Source of the DNA: Gottschalkiaceae bacterium SANA
Lineage (GTDB): Bacteria; Bacillota; Clostridia; Tissierellales; GPF-1
Direction: 5' to 3'
Assembly (NCBI GenBank): GCA_036323355.1
Contig: AP028876.1
Span: forward strand, 1,116,001 to 1,180,000
Length of the DNA: 64,000 nucleotides
The notes below the pieces were generated by a model, which was not told the DNA's origin, did not search any database, and saw nothing but the letters and a program-made list of their open reading frames with translations. Each line of letters opens with the position of its first letter. Positions within the stretch are counted from its first letter, which is position 1. The position numbers and the translations under genes are program-made. Positions 1 to 8,569 of this stretch are shown here, piece after piece.

Positions 1-1
1 C

Positions 2-145
2 CGCCATGGTTTGGTGGCAGCGGTCATGTGTGAAGATGCAGCGAAGGTCCTTTATCTAGCGAAAACAATGGGTATGGTAGAACGTCTACCACAAGAAGAG
101 ATTGACTATAATCGTGAGCTTTTCTTGAATACCTATGGACAATAA
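2..145 (+). CDS. C-terminal fragment of an unrecognised protein
   Basis: The window opens inside a reading frame that runs from base 2 to a TAA at 143-145 and gives 47 residues, ending in LFLNTYGQ. I see no motif that identifies the family. The iron alcohol dehydrogenase gene starts 40 bases downstream on the same strand, so the two may share an operon. The frame is open from the window edge and its codon use resembles the neighbouring genes, which is the only support for it being a real gene end. Confidence 0.55.
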   Translation, partial: RHGLVAAVMCEDAAKVLYLAKTMGMVERLPQEEIDYNRELFLNTYGQ

Positions 146-185
146 ATAGAAAAACCGGGTACACTGGGGAAAAGGGGGAATAGCA

Positions 186-1304
186 ATGAATACAATTGCA
201 TTGACATTGCCGAAGCGAGTTTTGATTGGCGAGGGTGTATTAAAACAACTTGCGGAGGAAATGAAGGGATTTTCCAAAAAAGGAATGATCATAACCGGGG
301 GAAACTCGGTCAAGCGTTCAGGAACTTTGAACCGGGTACTGGAAGAATTAGCGGCCTTTGATTGCTTGGTTTATGATCAGGTAAGCTGTGAACCTACAAC
401 AGAGATGGCAGATATGGCCAGAAAGGCGGCTCGAGAATTTGGCGCTGGATTTGTGATCGGCCTTGGCGGAGGAAGCGCCATGGACGTGGCAAAGACGACT
501 GCTGGACTTTATGGTTTGGATGAATCGACGCAAGCTTGTATGGATCTTAAGACCTTTGACAAGAAGAATATTCCCTTTATCGGGATTCCAACAACAGCGG
601 GAACAGGGAGTGAAATTACGCTAAATGCCGTGTTGTATAGCAAGACGACAAAGAACAAACAGAGCATTGCTGCAAGTTGGTTTCAGGCGGAAGTCGCTTT
701 GATTGATTCTGAATTGACGATTTCGATGCCTGCCGCTTTGACAGCGGCCACAGGAATGGATGCCTTGACTCATGCCATTGAATCTTATACGTCAACTGTT
801 GCAAATGAGGTGACCAAGGCCATTGCCTTGGAAGCAATTGAAGCCATTGGCAAGGGTTTGATTCCGGCCTGTGAGAACGGAGAAGACCGGGAGGCTAGGC
901 TTTTAATGGCCAAGGGTTCTGCTCTTGCTGCACTGGCATTTTCTCAGACCGGTGTTGGGATCGCTCATGCGATTTCTCACCCTTTAGGTGCTGAATTTCA
1001 TATTTCTCATGGGGTTGCCAATGCGATTTTATTGCCCGAGGCGATACGATTTAATCGAGTGGTTTGCGAAGGGGACTATAAGCAGATTGCAAAGGCTCTT
1101 GGAATGGAGGATGCGGAAGTTGGAATTCGCAAGTGGTTGAGTCTTCTTCCGATTCCGAAAACCTTGAGCCAAGCTGGGTACGAACGAGGCCATGAAGAGT
1201 CGATTTTAGAGAAGACTTTTCTTTCTCGATCGCTGAAAAAAAATCCGAGACAAGCATCTAGGGAAGATGTATTGATGCTGATCGAATGGTGTGAAGGGAG
1301 ATAA
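186..1304 (+). CDS. Iron-containing alcohol dehydrogenase
   Basis: This is a 372-residue group III (iron-dependent) NAD(P)-linked alcohol dehydrogenase, likely reducing a short aldehyde or oxidising an alcohol in the cytoplasm. The nucleotide-binding motif GGGS is at residues 94-97 and the PTTAGTGSE motif near 135-143. The four metal ligands of the family can be placed at Asp192, His196, His261 and His275, with the usual spacings of 4 and 14. A GGGGG-type ribosome-binding site precedes the ATG. It lies upstream of the acetoin dehydrogenase operon, separated by one small membrane protein gene and a terminator, so a role in the same C4 or alcohol metabolism is possible but inferred. The substrate cannot be read from sequence. 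Confidence 0.9.
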   Translation: MNTIALTLPKRVLIGEGVLKQLAEEMKGFSKKGMIITGGNSVKRSGTLNRVLEELAAFDCLVYDQVSCEPTTEMADMARKAAREFGAGFVIGLGGGSAMDVAKTTAGLYGLDESTQACMDLKTFDKKNIPFIGIPTTAGTGSEITLNAVLYSKTTKNKQSIAASWFQAEVALIDSELTISMPAALTAATGMDALTHAIESYTSTVANEVTKAIALEAIEAIGKGLIPACENGEDREARLLMAKGSALAALAFSQTGVGIAHAISHPLGAEFHISHGVANAILLPEAIRFNRVVCEGDYKQIAKALGMEDAEVGIRKWLSLLPIPKTLSQAGYERGHEESILEKTFLSRSLKKNPRQASREDVLMLIEWCEGR

Positions 1305-1308
1305 AAGG

Positions 1309-1830
1309 ATGAAAGTATATCAACATACACGCGTTTTGGTGGCGATTCAATTGCAGGCGTTGATGATGGTGGTAATTGGATCTTATGGGTTGTGGCAGAC
1401 AATCAAACAGGTGCCGGGATGGCCTTTATTTGCCATGGTTGGCCTTGTAGGGCTGGTTTCTGCTTTTCGAATGGTGGTTCAAGGAACCCATCCGGAAAAA
1501 ATCGAAATCGATGATCGTGAAATTCGAATGACATCCTTTGGTCGAACCAAACGATTCCGTTTAAATCAATTGGCGCAATTTCGGATCAAGGATTTAGATC
1601 CTCGTCGAAAGGTATTTATTCGTATTGCTGACGAAGATGGAACAAAGGGACGATATTGGTTAAGCTTTGACAAGTACAAGGATGCTGAAGACTTAACTTT
1701 TTGGCTTCACGATTTGGAGTATAAGTTAAACCCTAACGACCTCAAGTACCATAATCGGATGTTGGCTGAAAAGAAGGCTGCGAAGAATGCGAAAAAAAGC
1801 CCGGAGAAGAATCCGGATCATAAAGAGTAA
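1309..1830 (+). CDS. Small membrane protein of unknown function
   Basis: The likely start is ATG at 1309, nine bases after GGGAG; an in-frame start at 1291 would overlap the upstream gene. The 173-residue product has two hydrophobic segments (about residues 9-30 and 36-54), then a soluble, basic, charge-rich tail ending in a lysine-rich stretch. The layout resembles proteins with a membrane-proximal PH-like beta domain, but I do not recognise a named family. It follows the alcohol dehydrogenase gene by four bases and ends at a strong terminator, so the two are probably co-transcribed. Confidence 0.7.
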   Translation: MKVYQHTRVLVAIQLQALMMVVIGSYGLWQTIKQVPGWPLFAMVGLVGLVSAFRMVVQGTHPEKIEIDDREIRMTSFGRTKRFRLNQLAQFRIKDLDPRRKVFIRIADEDGTKGRYWLSFDKYKDAEDLTFWLHDLEYKLNPNDLKYHNRMLAEKKAAKNAKKSPEKNPDHKE

Positions 1831-1840
1831 GAGTGAGTGA

Positions 1841-1876
1841 GAACGAAAATTCTAAGGAATTTTCGTTCTTTTTTTG
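1841..1876 (+). terminator. Rho-independent terminator
   Basis: GAACGAAAATTC and GAATTTTCGTTC form a 12-bp stem with a four-base loop, followed by a run of T. It separates the alcohol dehydrogenase unit from the regulator and dehydrogenase operon. Confidence 0.9.
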
Positions 1877-1885
1877 TTTGTTCCA

Positions 1886-1914
1886 TTGCATGAAAAAGGA
1901 AGCCGTGTTACAAT
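1886..1914 (+). promoter_or_regulatory. Promoter of the sorC-aco operon
   Basis: TTGCAT (1886-1891) and TACAAT (1909-1914) are separated by 17 bases, a good sigma-A-type match. It lies just after the upstream terminator. Confidence 0.7.
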
Positions 1915-1937
1915 ACAAGTGACAAAAGAACAAGTGC

Positions 1938-1951
1938 TGAGCAAATGCTCA
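1938..1951 (+). promoter_or_regulatory. Candidate SorC operator palindrome
   Basis: TGAGCA and TGCTCA are perfect inverted 6-mers around AA, about 24 bases downstream of the -10 box and upstream of the regulator gene. The position suits autorepression of the whole operon by the adjacent SorC protein. Binding is inferred. Confidence 0.5.
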
Positions 1952-1982
1952 TACTCAACACAAAACATACCAGGAGAGTAAA

Positions 1983-2969
1983 ATGGATCTAGAAAAAAAG
2001 CAGCTCATAAAAATTGCAAAGATGTACTATGACGAGGGGATGACCCAAGATGAAATTGCAAAACGATTGAGCCTCTCACGTCAAAAGGTGAATCGAATGA
2101 TGAAGCGATTGATTCCAGAAGGAATCGTTCAAATTTCGATTGATGATTCCTTGGATGAGTATGTGGAACTGGAGAAAAGCTTGGAAGCAGAATTGGGATT
2201 GGAAGAAGCGATTGTTATTCAATCGGATTCTGATCTGCATATTCTTTTGAATCAATTGGGAAAAGCCGGAGCAGAGTATTTGGATCGAGTGATCAAGCCA
2301 CAAACCAATGTCGGTATCGCATGGGGAAGAACCCTTGGCTATATGACAGATCACTTGAAAAAACCCCGACAAAGCTTTCGAGGATCGATCGTGCAATTTG
2401 CCGGAGGCGCGCCCATCGATATCGATGGACAAGGCGTAGTCGCCGATATCAATAAGTACTGGAAGAAACAATCAGGTGAAATCACTCGGGTCATGGCGGA
2501 TGTCCTAGGAGGCACACCCTATTTGCTCCACACCCCCTTGTTTATGGAAAGCCCTGAAGCCATGACAATTTTACGTAAGGAACCCAGTGTGGCCCGAGTT
2601 TTCAATCAAATGAGCTTATGTGACTTGATGATGGTCAGTCTCGGAGGCGTAGGTCAACATCTCACTCCATTTCGAGAACATCTTTTAACACGCAGCCAGC
2701 TTGATTATTTGCAAGCAAGAGGGGCAGTCGGGAATGTAGTATTTCGATATTTCGACATTCAAGGAAGATCCATAACCACGCCATTTGATGAGCATGTTAT
2801 GTCGCCGGAACTCGAGGTGATGAGAAAGATTCCCAAACGAATTTGTGTTGCGGGTGGCGAGGAGAAAATAGAAGCGATTCTGGGAGGAATTCGCGGGGAA
2901 ATTGTGAATGTATTGATTACAGATTATGAAACGGCTCAGGCGGTGTTATCACTGTCAAAGGTCGAATAA
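1983..2969 (+). CDS. SorC/DeoR-family transcriptional regulator
   Basis: This 328-residue protein has an N-terminal helix-turn-helix (about residues 18-40, containing MTQDEIAKRLSLSRQKV) followed by a SorC-type sugar-binding/oligomerisation domain to the C-terminus. SorC proteins usually sense a phosphorylated sugar or related small molecule. It starts the operon, ending only 16 bases before acoA, and a palindrome lies in its own leader. It therefore probably controls the dehydrogenase genes and itself. The acetoin systems I know best are controlled by the sigma-54 activator AcoR, so a SorC regulator here points to different induction logic, and possibly to a substrate other than acetoin. Confidence 0.88.
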   Translation: MDLEKKQLIKIAKMYYDEGMTQDEIAKRLSLSRQKVNRMMKRLIPEGIVQISIDDSLDEYVELEKSLEAELGLEEAIVIQSDSDLHILLNQLGKAGAEYLDRVIKPQTNVGIAWGRTLGYMTDHLKKPRQSFRGSIVQFAGGAPIDIDGQGVVADINKYWKKQSGEITRVMADVLGGTPYLLHTPLFMESPEAMTILRKEPSVARVFNQMSLCDLMMVSLGGVGQHLTPFREHLLTRSQLDYLQARGAVGNVVFRYFDIQGRSITTPFDEHVMSPELEVMRKIPKRICVAGGEEKIEAILGGIRGEIVNVLITDYETAQAVLSLSKVE

Positions 2970-2985
2970 GAAAGGGAGGAACAAA

Positions 2986-3945
2986 ATGAGCATTGAACGC
3001 GAAACACTATTGGAAATGTATCTGCGTATGAATCAGGCGCGCGCATTTGAAGAAAAAGTAAAATGGGGATTTGCACGAGGTATGATCCATGGCACAACCC
3101 ATCTTTCTATTGGACAGGAGGCGTCTGGTGTTGCTTCTTGTATGGCCTTGGATGAAGGTGATAAAGCTTCTTTATCTCATCGTGGTCATAGTGCGGCAAT
3201 CGGCTTTGGTGTTGACTTGAAAAAAATGATGGCTGAGCTTTTAGGTCGCGCTAACGGATATTGTAAAGGCAAGGGCGGATCTATGCATATTGCCGATATC
3301 GAAAGTGGCAACTTGGGTGCTAATGGAATCGTAGGTGGAGGATTTTCTATCTCTGTCGGTGCGGCTCTCACTCAACAATATCAAGAGACTGGGAATGTAG
3401 TTCTTTGCTTTGCAGGCGACGGTGCGACCAATGAAGGAAACTTCCATGAGTCACTAAACCTTGCTAGTATTTGGAAACTTCCCGTAATTTTTTACATCGA
3501 GAACAACCTGTACGCAATGAGTAATCCACTTGAAAAACATATGAACATTACCGACATTGCAGATCGTGCGGCTTCCTACGGAATGCCGGGTGTAATCTGT
3601 GACGGCAATGATGTATTTGATGTGTATCAAACTATACAAGAAGCAGCGAAACATTGTCGCGAAGGCAAGGGACCTGTTTTGGTTGAATCGAAGACCTATC
3701 GTTGGGACGGTCATTCAAAATCTGATGCACAGGCCTATAGAACCATGGAAGAGAGAAAAGAATGGATGGCGAAAGATCCGATTCTTCGACTTCGCAACCA
3801 TATGATTGAAGAAGGAATTAAGACGGCGGAAGAAGTGGATGCCATGGACGCCAAAGCGAAACAAGATATTGAAGATGCATTCGAGTTCGCTTGGAACAGT
3901 CCAGAACCTGATGTCAGCACACTTACAGAAGACGTTTACGCATAG
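2986..3945 (+). CDS. acoA: Acetoin dehydrogenase E1 component, alpha subunit
   Basis: This is the TPP-binding alpha subunit of a 2-oxoacid-dehydrogenase-type complex. In the acetoin system E1 cleaves acetoin to acetaldehyde and passes the acetyl unit to lipoyl-E2. The 319-residue product has the TPP/magnesium motif from GDG (144-146) to NN (173-174). ATG at 2986 is preceded by GGGAGGA; an in-frame upstream start at 2926 lies inside sorC and lacks a ribosome site. acoB follows after 12 bases. The short form and the company of a lipoyl-bearing E3 favour the acetoin type over pyruvate or branched-chain complexes, but substrate is inferred. Confidence 0.9.
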   Translation: MSIERETLLEMYLRMNQARAFEEKVKWGFARGMIHGTTHLSIGQEASGVASCMALDEGDKASLSHRGHSAAIGFGVDLKKMMAELLGRANGYCKGKGGSMHIADIESGNLGANGIVGGGFSISVGAALTQQYQETGNVVLCFAGDGATNEGNFHESLNLASIWKLPVIFYIENNLYAMSNPLEKHMNITDIADRAASYGMPGVICDGNDVFDVYQTIQEAAKHCREGKGPVLVESKTYRWDGHSKSDAQAYRTMEERKEWMAKDPILRLRNHMIEEGIKTAEEVDAMDAKAKQDIEDAFEFAWNSPEPDVSTLTEDVYA

Positions 3946-3957
3946 GAGGGGAAAAAA

Positions 3958-4947
3958 ATGAAAACAATGACGTACGCGGAAGCGATTCGAGAAGCGATGT
4001 CAGAGGAAATGAGACGTGACGAAAATGTTATGTTCATGGGAGAAGACATCGGACTATACGGTGGTGCCTTCGGAATCTCTGTAGGCATGCTAGATGAATT
4101 TGGCGAAAAACGCGTGAAAGATACACCAATTTCAGAGGCGGTAATCGCCGGAGCAGCAGCCGGAGCGGCTGCAACAGGTCTTCGTCCGATTATGGAGATC
4201 ATGTTCTCTGATTTCTTTACGATTTCAATGGATGCTTTGGTTAACCAAGCTGCGAAAATGCGTTACATGTTTGGTGGCAAGGCACAGGTGCCTATGGTAT
4301 GCCGTACACCGGGTGGATCTGGAACTGGAGCGGCAGCGCAGCATTCACAGTCTTTGGAAGCGTGGTTCTGCCATGTACCGGGAATCAAGGTGGTAACACC
4401 ATCAACACCTGCAGATGCCTATGGACTATTGAAAGCATCGATTCGTGATAACAACCCAATTGTCTTTATTGAACAAAAACTTTTGTACCGAACAAAAGGT
4501 GAAGTGCCTGTAGATCAAGACGATTTTATTATTGAATTAGGTGTCGCTGATGTCAAGCGACAAGGTACAGATGTGACCATTGTCACTTACGGACGTATGG
4601 TTCAACGTGCTTTGGAAGCAGCTGAAATTGCGGCTGAAAAAGGTATCAGTGTTGAAGTTGTTGACCCGCGTACCCTTCAACCTCTTGACAAGGATACCAT
4701 CATTAAGTCTGTTGAGAAAACTGGCAAGTTGATTGTTGTTGTAGAGGCAGCTCAAACCGGCAGCTATGCAGGTGAGATTATTGCCAGTGTTACAGAAAGC
4801 GACGCATTCGATTTCTTGGACGCGCCGGTTCAACGACTTTGCGGCAAAGATGTACCAATTCCTTACAACCCAACATTGGAAGCTGCCGTTGTTCCTCAGG
4901 TAGATGAAATTGTTGCAGCGATTGAAAAAGCGGTTAACCGCGGTTAG
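3958..4947 (+). CDS. acoB: Acetoin dehydrogenase E1 component, beta subunit
   Basis: This 329-residue protein is the transketolase-like beta subunit that completes the E1 active site with AcoA. It carries the N-terminal pyrimidine-binding domain, including [13 protein letters not shown] and the DTPISE segment, and a C-terminal transketolase domain with [11 protein letters not shown] and [20 protein letters not shown] precedes the ATG. Length matches the family. It sits third in the sorC-acoABCL operon, with 11 bases before acoC. Confidence 0.92.
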   Translation: MKTMTYAEAIREAMSEEMRRDENVMFMGEDIGLYGGAFGISVGMLDEFGEKRVKDTPISEAVIAGAAAGAAATGLRPIMEIMFSDFFTISMDALVNQAAKMRYMFGGKAQVPMVCRTPGGSGTGAAAQHSQSLEAWFCHVPGIKVVTPSTPADAYGLLKASIRDNNPIVFIEQKLLYRTKGEVPVDQDDFIIELGVADVKRQGTDVTIVTYGRMVQRALEAAEIAAEKGISVEVVDPRTLQPLDKDTIIKSVEKTGKLIVVVEAAQTGSYAGEIIASVTESDAFDFLDAPVQRLCGKDVPIPYNPTLEAAVVPQVDEIVAAIEKAVNRG

Positions 4948-4958
4948 GTGGTGAAAAG

Positions 4959-6281
4959 ATGGCAGCAGAAGTAATTATGCCCAAGGCTGGCATGGCTATG
5001 GACGAAGGGACCGTCGTACAATGGTACAAGCAGGTAGGCGACTCCATCGAACAAGGCGAGGCAGTTTTGGAGATCTTAACAGATAAAGTAAATATGGATG
5101 TTGAAGCAGAGGCTTCAGGCGTCTTGCTTGCGCAATTAGCAAAAGAGGGCGATGTTCTTCCTGTATTTACGGTGATTGGGTATATTGGCGCAGAGGGGGA
5201 AGCAGTTCCCCAAGCGACAGCATCAGCTGAAACAGTGGCTGCGGCACCTGAGGAGACTGCAACAGCGAAAGCAGTAGCAGCGGCTCCAGTGGCGAAAGTG
5301 ACTTCCGATGGGAAGCTACGTGCAACACCAGCAGCAAGAAAGATTGCCAGAGACAAGAGTCTTGATTTGGCCAGTGTTCCAGGAAGCGGAGCCAAAGGCA
5401 GAATTCATGCTGTTGATGTTTTGGAATTCCGCCCTCAAGCAGATGCTTCTATTCTTGCAAAGCGTATAGCAGCGGACATGGGTGTGGATTTAGATTCGAT
5501 TGCTGGAAGCGGTGCACGCGGACGTGTGTTGAAGGCTGATTTGATGGCGACTCAACAGCAGGCAGCGCCTGTCGTTATGGAAGCCAAGGTGGAAGATACC
5601 TTGATTCCGTACAAGGGAATTCGAAAAGTCATTGGCGATCGGATGCAAGAAAGCTTCTTTACAGCTCCTCATGCAACTTTGACTATTGAAATTGATATGA
5701 CAAAATCTATCGAGATGAGAAAATCATTGGTGGATGCTTATAAAGATTCTATTGGTGAGAAGCCTTCCTTCAACGATATGGTGATCTTGGCTGTGGCTAA
5801 AGCATTGAGAGCGCATCCTGGAATCAATTCCACTTTGACGGATGAGGGCATCTTGCAACATGGCAATATCAATATCGGATTTGCAGCGGCAACAGCAGAA
5901 GGCATGTTGGTTGTGCCAGTGATTCGAAATGCGGATCAAAAAGACTTCAGAAAATTGGTTGTCGAAGCGAAAGACTTGGGTCGTCGTGCGGTGAAAGGCA
6001 AGATCTTACCAGATGAGATGCAGGGAAGTACTTTCACCATTTCAAATTTAGGCATGTTTGGCATTACGGAATTCACTGCGATCATTAATAAACCGAACGC
6101 GGCAATTTTGAGTGTAGGCGCAATTATTGAGCGTTGTGTACCCGTGAATGGAGAGATTGCAATTCGATCCATGATGAATGCAACAATCAACTTTGACCAT
6201 CGCATTGTTGATGGCGCACCGGCTGCTAAATTCTTGCAGACCCTCAAACAAAATCTTGAGAATCCGTACTTGATGTTATAA
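4959..6281 (+). CDS. acoC: Acetoin dehydrogenase E2, dihydrolipoyllysine acetyltransferase
   Basis: E2 transfers the acetyl group from lipoyl-lysine to CoA. Of 440 residues, 1-80 form a lipoyl domain with the modified lysine at Lys43 in TDKVNMD. An Ala/Glu-rich linker follows, then two peripheral-subunit-binding domains in tandem (about 120-156 and 163-196, each with a GSGAxGR motif), then the catalytic domain from about 215. The catalytic DHRIVDG motif places the active His near 414. One subunit-binding domain is the usual number, so the second is notable. Its lipoyl domain is nearly identical to that of the downstream E3. Confidence 0.93.
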   Translation: MAAEVIMPKAGMAMDEGTVVQWYKQVGDSIEQGEAVLEILTDKVNMDVEAEASGVLLAQLAKEGDVLPVFTVIGYIGAEGEAVPQATASAETVAAAPEETATAKAVAAAPVAKVTSDGKLRATPAARKIARDKSLDLASVPGSGAKGRIHAVDVLEFRPQADASILAKRIAADMGVDLDSIAGSGARGRVLKADLMATQQQAAPVVMEAKVEDTLIPYKGIRKVIGDRMQESFFTAPHATLTIEIDMTKSIEMRKSLVDAYKDSIGEKPSFNDMVILAVAKALRAHPGINSTLTDEGILQHGNINIGFAAATAEGMLVVPVIRNADQKDFRKLVVEAKDLGRRAVKGKILPDEMQGSTFTISNLGMFGITEFTAIINKPNAAILSVGAIIERCVPVNGEIAIRSMMNATINFDHRIVDGAPAAKFLQTLKQNLENPYLML

Positions 6282-6293
6282 GGAGGAGAAGCA

Positions 6294-8009
6294 ATGGCAG
6301 CAGAAATTATTATGCCAAAGGCCGGTATGGCCATGGATGAAGGAACGATTGTACGTTGGTACAAAGAGATTGGCGACCCGATTGAACAAGGGGAAGCAGT
6401 TTTGGAGATCTTGACGGATAAAGTAAATATGGACGTGGAAGCAGAAGCCTCTGGTGTCTTGCTTGTACAACTCGCTAAAGAGGGCGATGTATTGCCTGTA
6501 TTTACTGTAATTGGATTTATTGGCGCGGAAGGTGAAGAAGTATCAGCGGCACAAGCTGCAGTATCTGCGGCACCGGCTGTTTCCAAGAAGGATCAAGCAG
6601 AACCAGAAGCGAATCAAGAGGCGGTTGCCTCCGATGCTTATGATGTGGTTGTCTTGGGTGGTGGTCCTGCTGGCTATGTTGCAGCGATCAAAGCGGCACA
6701 GCTTGGTGGTAAAGTTGCTCTAGTGGAGAAGATCCGCGTGGGCGGTACCTGTTTGAATCGTGGTTGTATTCCAACAAAAACTTATGTCAAAAATGCGGAG
6801 ATTTTAGAGCATGCGAAACATGCAGCTTCAAGAGGTATTCTCTTTAACGACGCGAGTTTTGAATTGGATATGGAGAAAATTGTTGGCTACAAGGATCAAG
6901 TTGTGAATACGTTGACTTCTGGCGTTGCGGGTCTTTTGACAAGCTACGGAGTGGACCAGTACAACGAGCTTGGCCTTATTACCGCAGATAAAAAAGTTCG
7001 ATTGGCATCTGGCCAAGAGCTGGAAACCAAGAAGATTATTTGGGCTGGCGGTTCCAAGGTAGCTCAGATTCCGATTCCAGGTATTGATCATGAACGCGTT
7101 TTGACAAGTGATACGATTTTGGATTTGAAAGAAGTGCCCGAGAGCTTGGTAGTCATCGGCGGCGGAGTCATCGGTTGTGAGATGGCAGAGATCTTTAATG
7201 CCTATGGAACCAAGGTGACGATTGTTGAGTTGGCTGATGAGTTGTTGCCAATGATGGAATTGGAAATCTCGCAAGCGCTTCGTACACAATTTACGAAAAA
7301 AGGTATTACGATTTTAACGGGTCGTAAGGTTGAGAAGTTTGAAGGCCAAGCTGACAAAGTGACTGTGACAATTGATGGCGGAGACACCATTATTGGAGAA
7401 CGTGCTCTTGTTAGCATCGGTCGTGTACCAGATCTTTCGGGACTTGGTGAATTGGATCTTGAAATGAATCGCGAACGTGTGGTTGTTGACGACAAGATGG
7501 AAACAAGCGTGAAGGGTATTTATGCCCCAGGCGACATCAATGGACGTCATATGCTTGCGCACGCTGCATTCAAAATGGGTGAGGTAGCAGCAGCCAACGC
7601 TATGGGTCATGCTGAACTTGTGGATCTTTCCATCGTACCGTCTGCGGTTTATCTATTACCGGAGATTGGTTCGGTCGGTTTGACTGAAGCAGAAGCCAAA
7701 AAGAAATATGGTGAAGTTCTAGTGGGCAAGTTCCCATTTTCGGGAAATGGCCGTGCTTTGGCTTCAGGTGAAACGGTTGGCATGATCAAGGTAATTGTTG
7801 AACCCAAATACTTCGAGCTAATTGGAACCCATATTTATGGACCAGCTGCAGCAGAGATGATCAATGAAGCGGCAGCCTTGATGGCAGCCGAAGTACCTGC
7901 GGATATCATTGCAGATACGATTCACGGTCATCCAACGTATTCAGAAGCCTTTATGGAAGCTTGTGCAGATGCATTGAAACGTTGTATCCACTTGCCGAAA
8001 AAAGCATAG
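6294..8009 (+). CDS. acoL: Dihydrolipoamide dehydrogenase (E3) with N-terminal lipoyl domain
   Basis: E3 reoxidises dihydrolipoamide with NAD. The 571-residue product is about 100 residues longer than a plain E3 because residues 1-80 are a lipoyl domain with Lys43. A linker (about 81-114) leads to the FAD motif GGGPAG (122-127), the redox disulfide Cys153-Cys158 in GGTCLNRGC, an NAD motif GGGVIG, and the C-terminal HGHPTYSE active-site His-Glu pair. A strong AGGAGG site precedes the ATG. As I recall, lipoyl-bearing E3s occur in clostridial acetoin systems. It is the last gene of the operon. Confidence 0.94.
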   Translation: MAAEIIMPKAGMAMDEGTIVRWYKEIGDPIEQGEAVLEILTDKVNMDVEAEASGVLLVQLAKEGDVLPVFTVIGFIGAEGEEVSAAQAAVSAAPAVSKKDQAEPEANQEAVASDAYDVVVLGGGPAGYVAAIKAAQLGGKVALVEKIRVGGTCLNRGCIPTKTYVKNAEILEHAKHAASRGILFNDASFELDMEKIVGYKDQVVNTLTSGVAGLLTSYGVDQYNELGLITADKKVRLASGQELETKKIIWAGGSKVAQIPIPGIDHERVLTSDTILDLKEVPESLVVIGGGVIGCEMAEIFNAYGTKVTIVELADELLPMMELEISQALRTQFTKKGITILTGRKVEKFEGQADKVTVTIDGGDTIIGERALVSIGRVPDLSGLGELDLEMNRERVVVDDKMETSVKGIYAPGDINGRHMLAHAAFKMGEVAAANAMGHAELVDLSIVPSAVYLLPEIGSVGLTEAEAKKKYGEVLVGKFPFSGNGRALASGETVGMIKVIVEPKYFELIGTHIYGPAAAEMINEAAALMAAEVPADIIADTIHGHPTYSEAFMEACADALKRCIHLPKKA

Positions 8010-8056
8010 ATAGTCGAACAAAAAAAGGGAAAAGTGCATGTTTAGGGAAAGATGGG

Positions 8057-8078
8057 AAGTCCGCAGGTTTGCGGGCTT
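8057..8078 (+). terminator. Weak terminator-like hairpin after acoL
   Basis: AAGTCCGCA and TGCGGGCTT form a nine-pair stem (one G-U) with a four-base loop. The following sequence has only scattered T, so termination may be partial. Confidence 0.4.
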
Positions 8079-8096
8079 TCGTCTTGTCTATCGGTA

Positions 8097-8105
8097 TGAT
8101 ATAAT
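8097..8105 (+). promoter_or_regulatory. Extended -10 promoter element
   Basis: TGATATAAT fits an extended -10 box (TGNTATAAT). No good -35 is visible 17 bases upstream. It would give the orphan EIIB gene its own transcript. Confidence 0.5.
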
Positions 8106-8159
8106 TATCCTAATACAAAGTTTAGAGGACTTATAAATTCAGAATATGAGGAGATAAAG

Positions 8160-8444
8160 ATGAAAAGAGTTTTAGTTGCCTGTGGAACAGGTATTGCTAC
8201 ATCAACAATGGCTGCAAAAAAATTAGAGGCAGCTTTGGAAAAACGCGGTTTGTTGAAAGAAGTAAAGATTCAACAATGTACCGTAGCGGAACTTCCTATG
8301 AAGGCGCCGGACTTTGATTTGGTTATTGTAACAGCGCGTGTTGCTCAAAAATTTGATACGCCTGTTGTTCAAGGACTTCCATTTTTGACAGGTGTTGGTA
8401 TTGACAAGACTGTAGATGAAGTTATTGAGAAATTAGGCTTATAA
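8160..8444 (+). CDS. PTS galactitol-type EIIB component (orphan)
   Basis: The 94-residue protein matches the GatB-like EIIB fold: the N-terminal ACGTGIATST loop carries the phospho-acceptor Cys8. EIIB normally passes phosphate from EIIA to a sugar bound in EIIC. No EIIA or EIIC lies next to it here, and it has its own promoter-like element and terminator. It may serve a transporter encoded elsewhere, or act as a regulator by phosphorylation state. The nearby SorC gene is the only sugar-related neighbour. Confidence 0.85.
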   Translation: MKRVLVACGTGIATSTMAAKKLEAALEKRGLLKEVKIQQCTVAELPMKAPDFDLVIVTARVAQKFDTPVVQGLPFLTGVGIDKTVDEVIEKLGL

Positions 8445-8467
8445 ACGAAAAGAGTTAAGGGTGAGGA

Positions 8468-8499
8468 CTTGATGCTGAAAATCAGCATCAAGTTTTTTT
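8468..8499 (+). terminator. Rho-independent terminator
   Basis: CTTGATGCTG and CAGCATCAAG form a perfect 10-bp stem followed by seven T. Confidence 0.92.
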
Positions 8500-8569
8500 G
8501 ATTACAAATGGTTGGAAGCGCATCAGCTCGTGTAGGAATAGAATAGACGGAAAAAAGGGGGGAGAAAAA

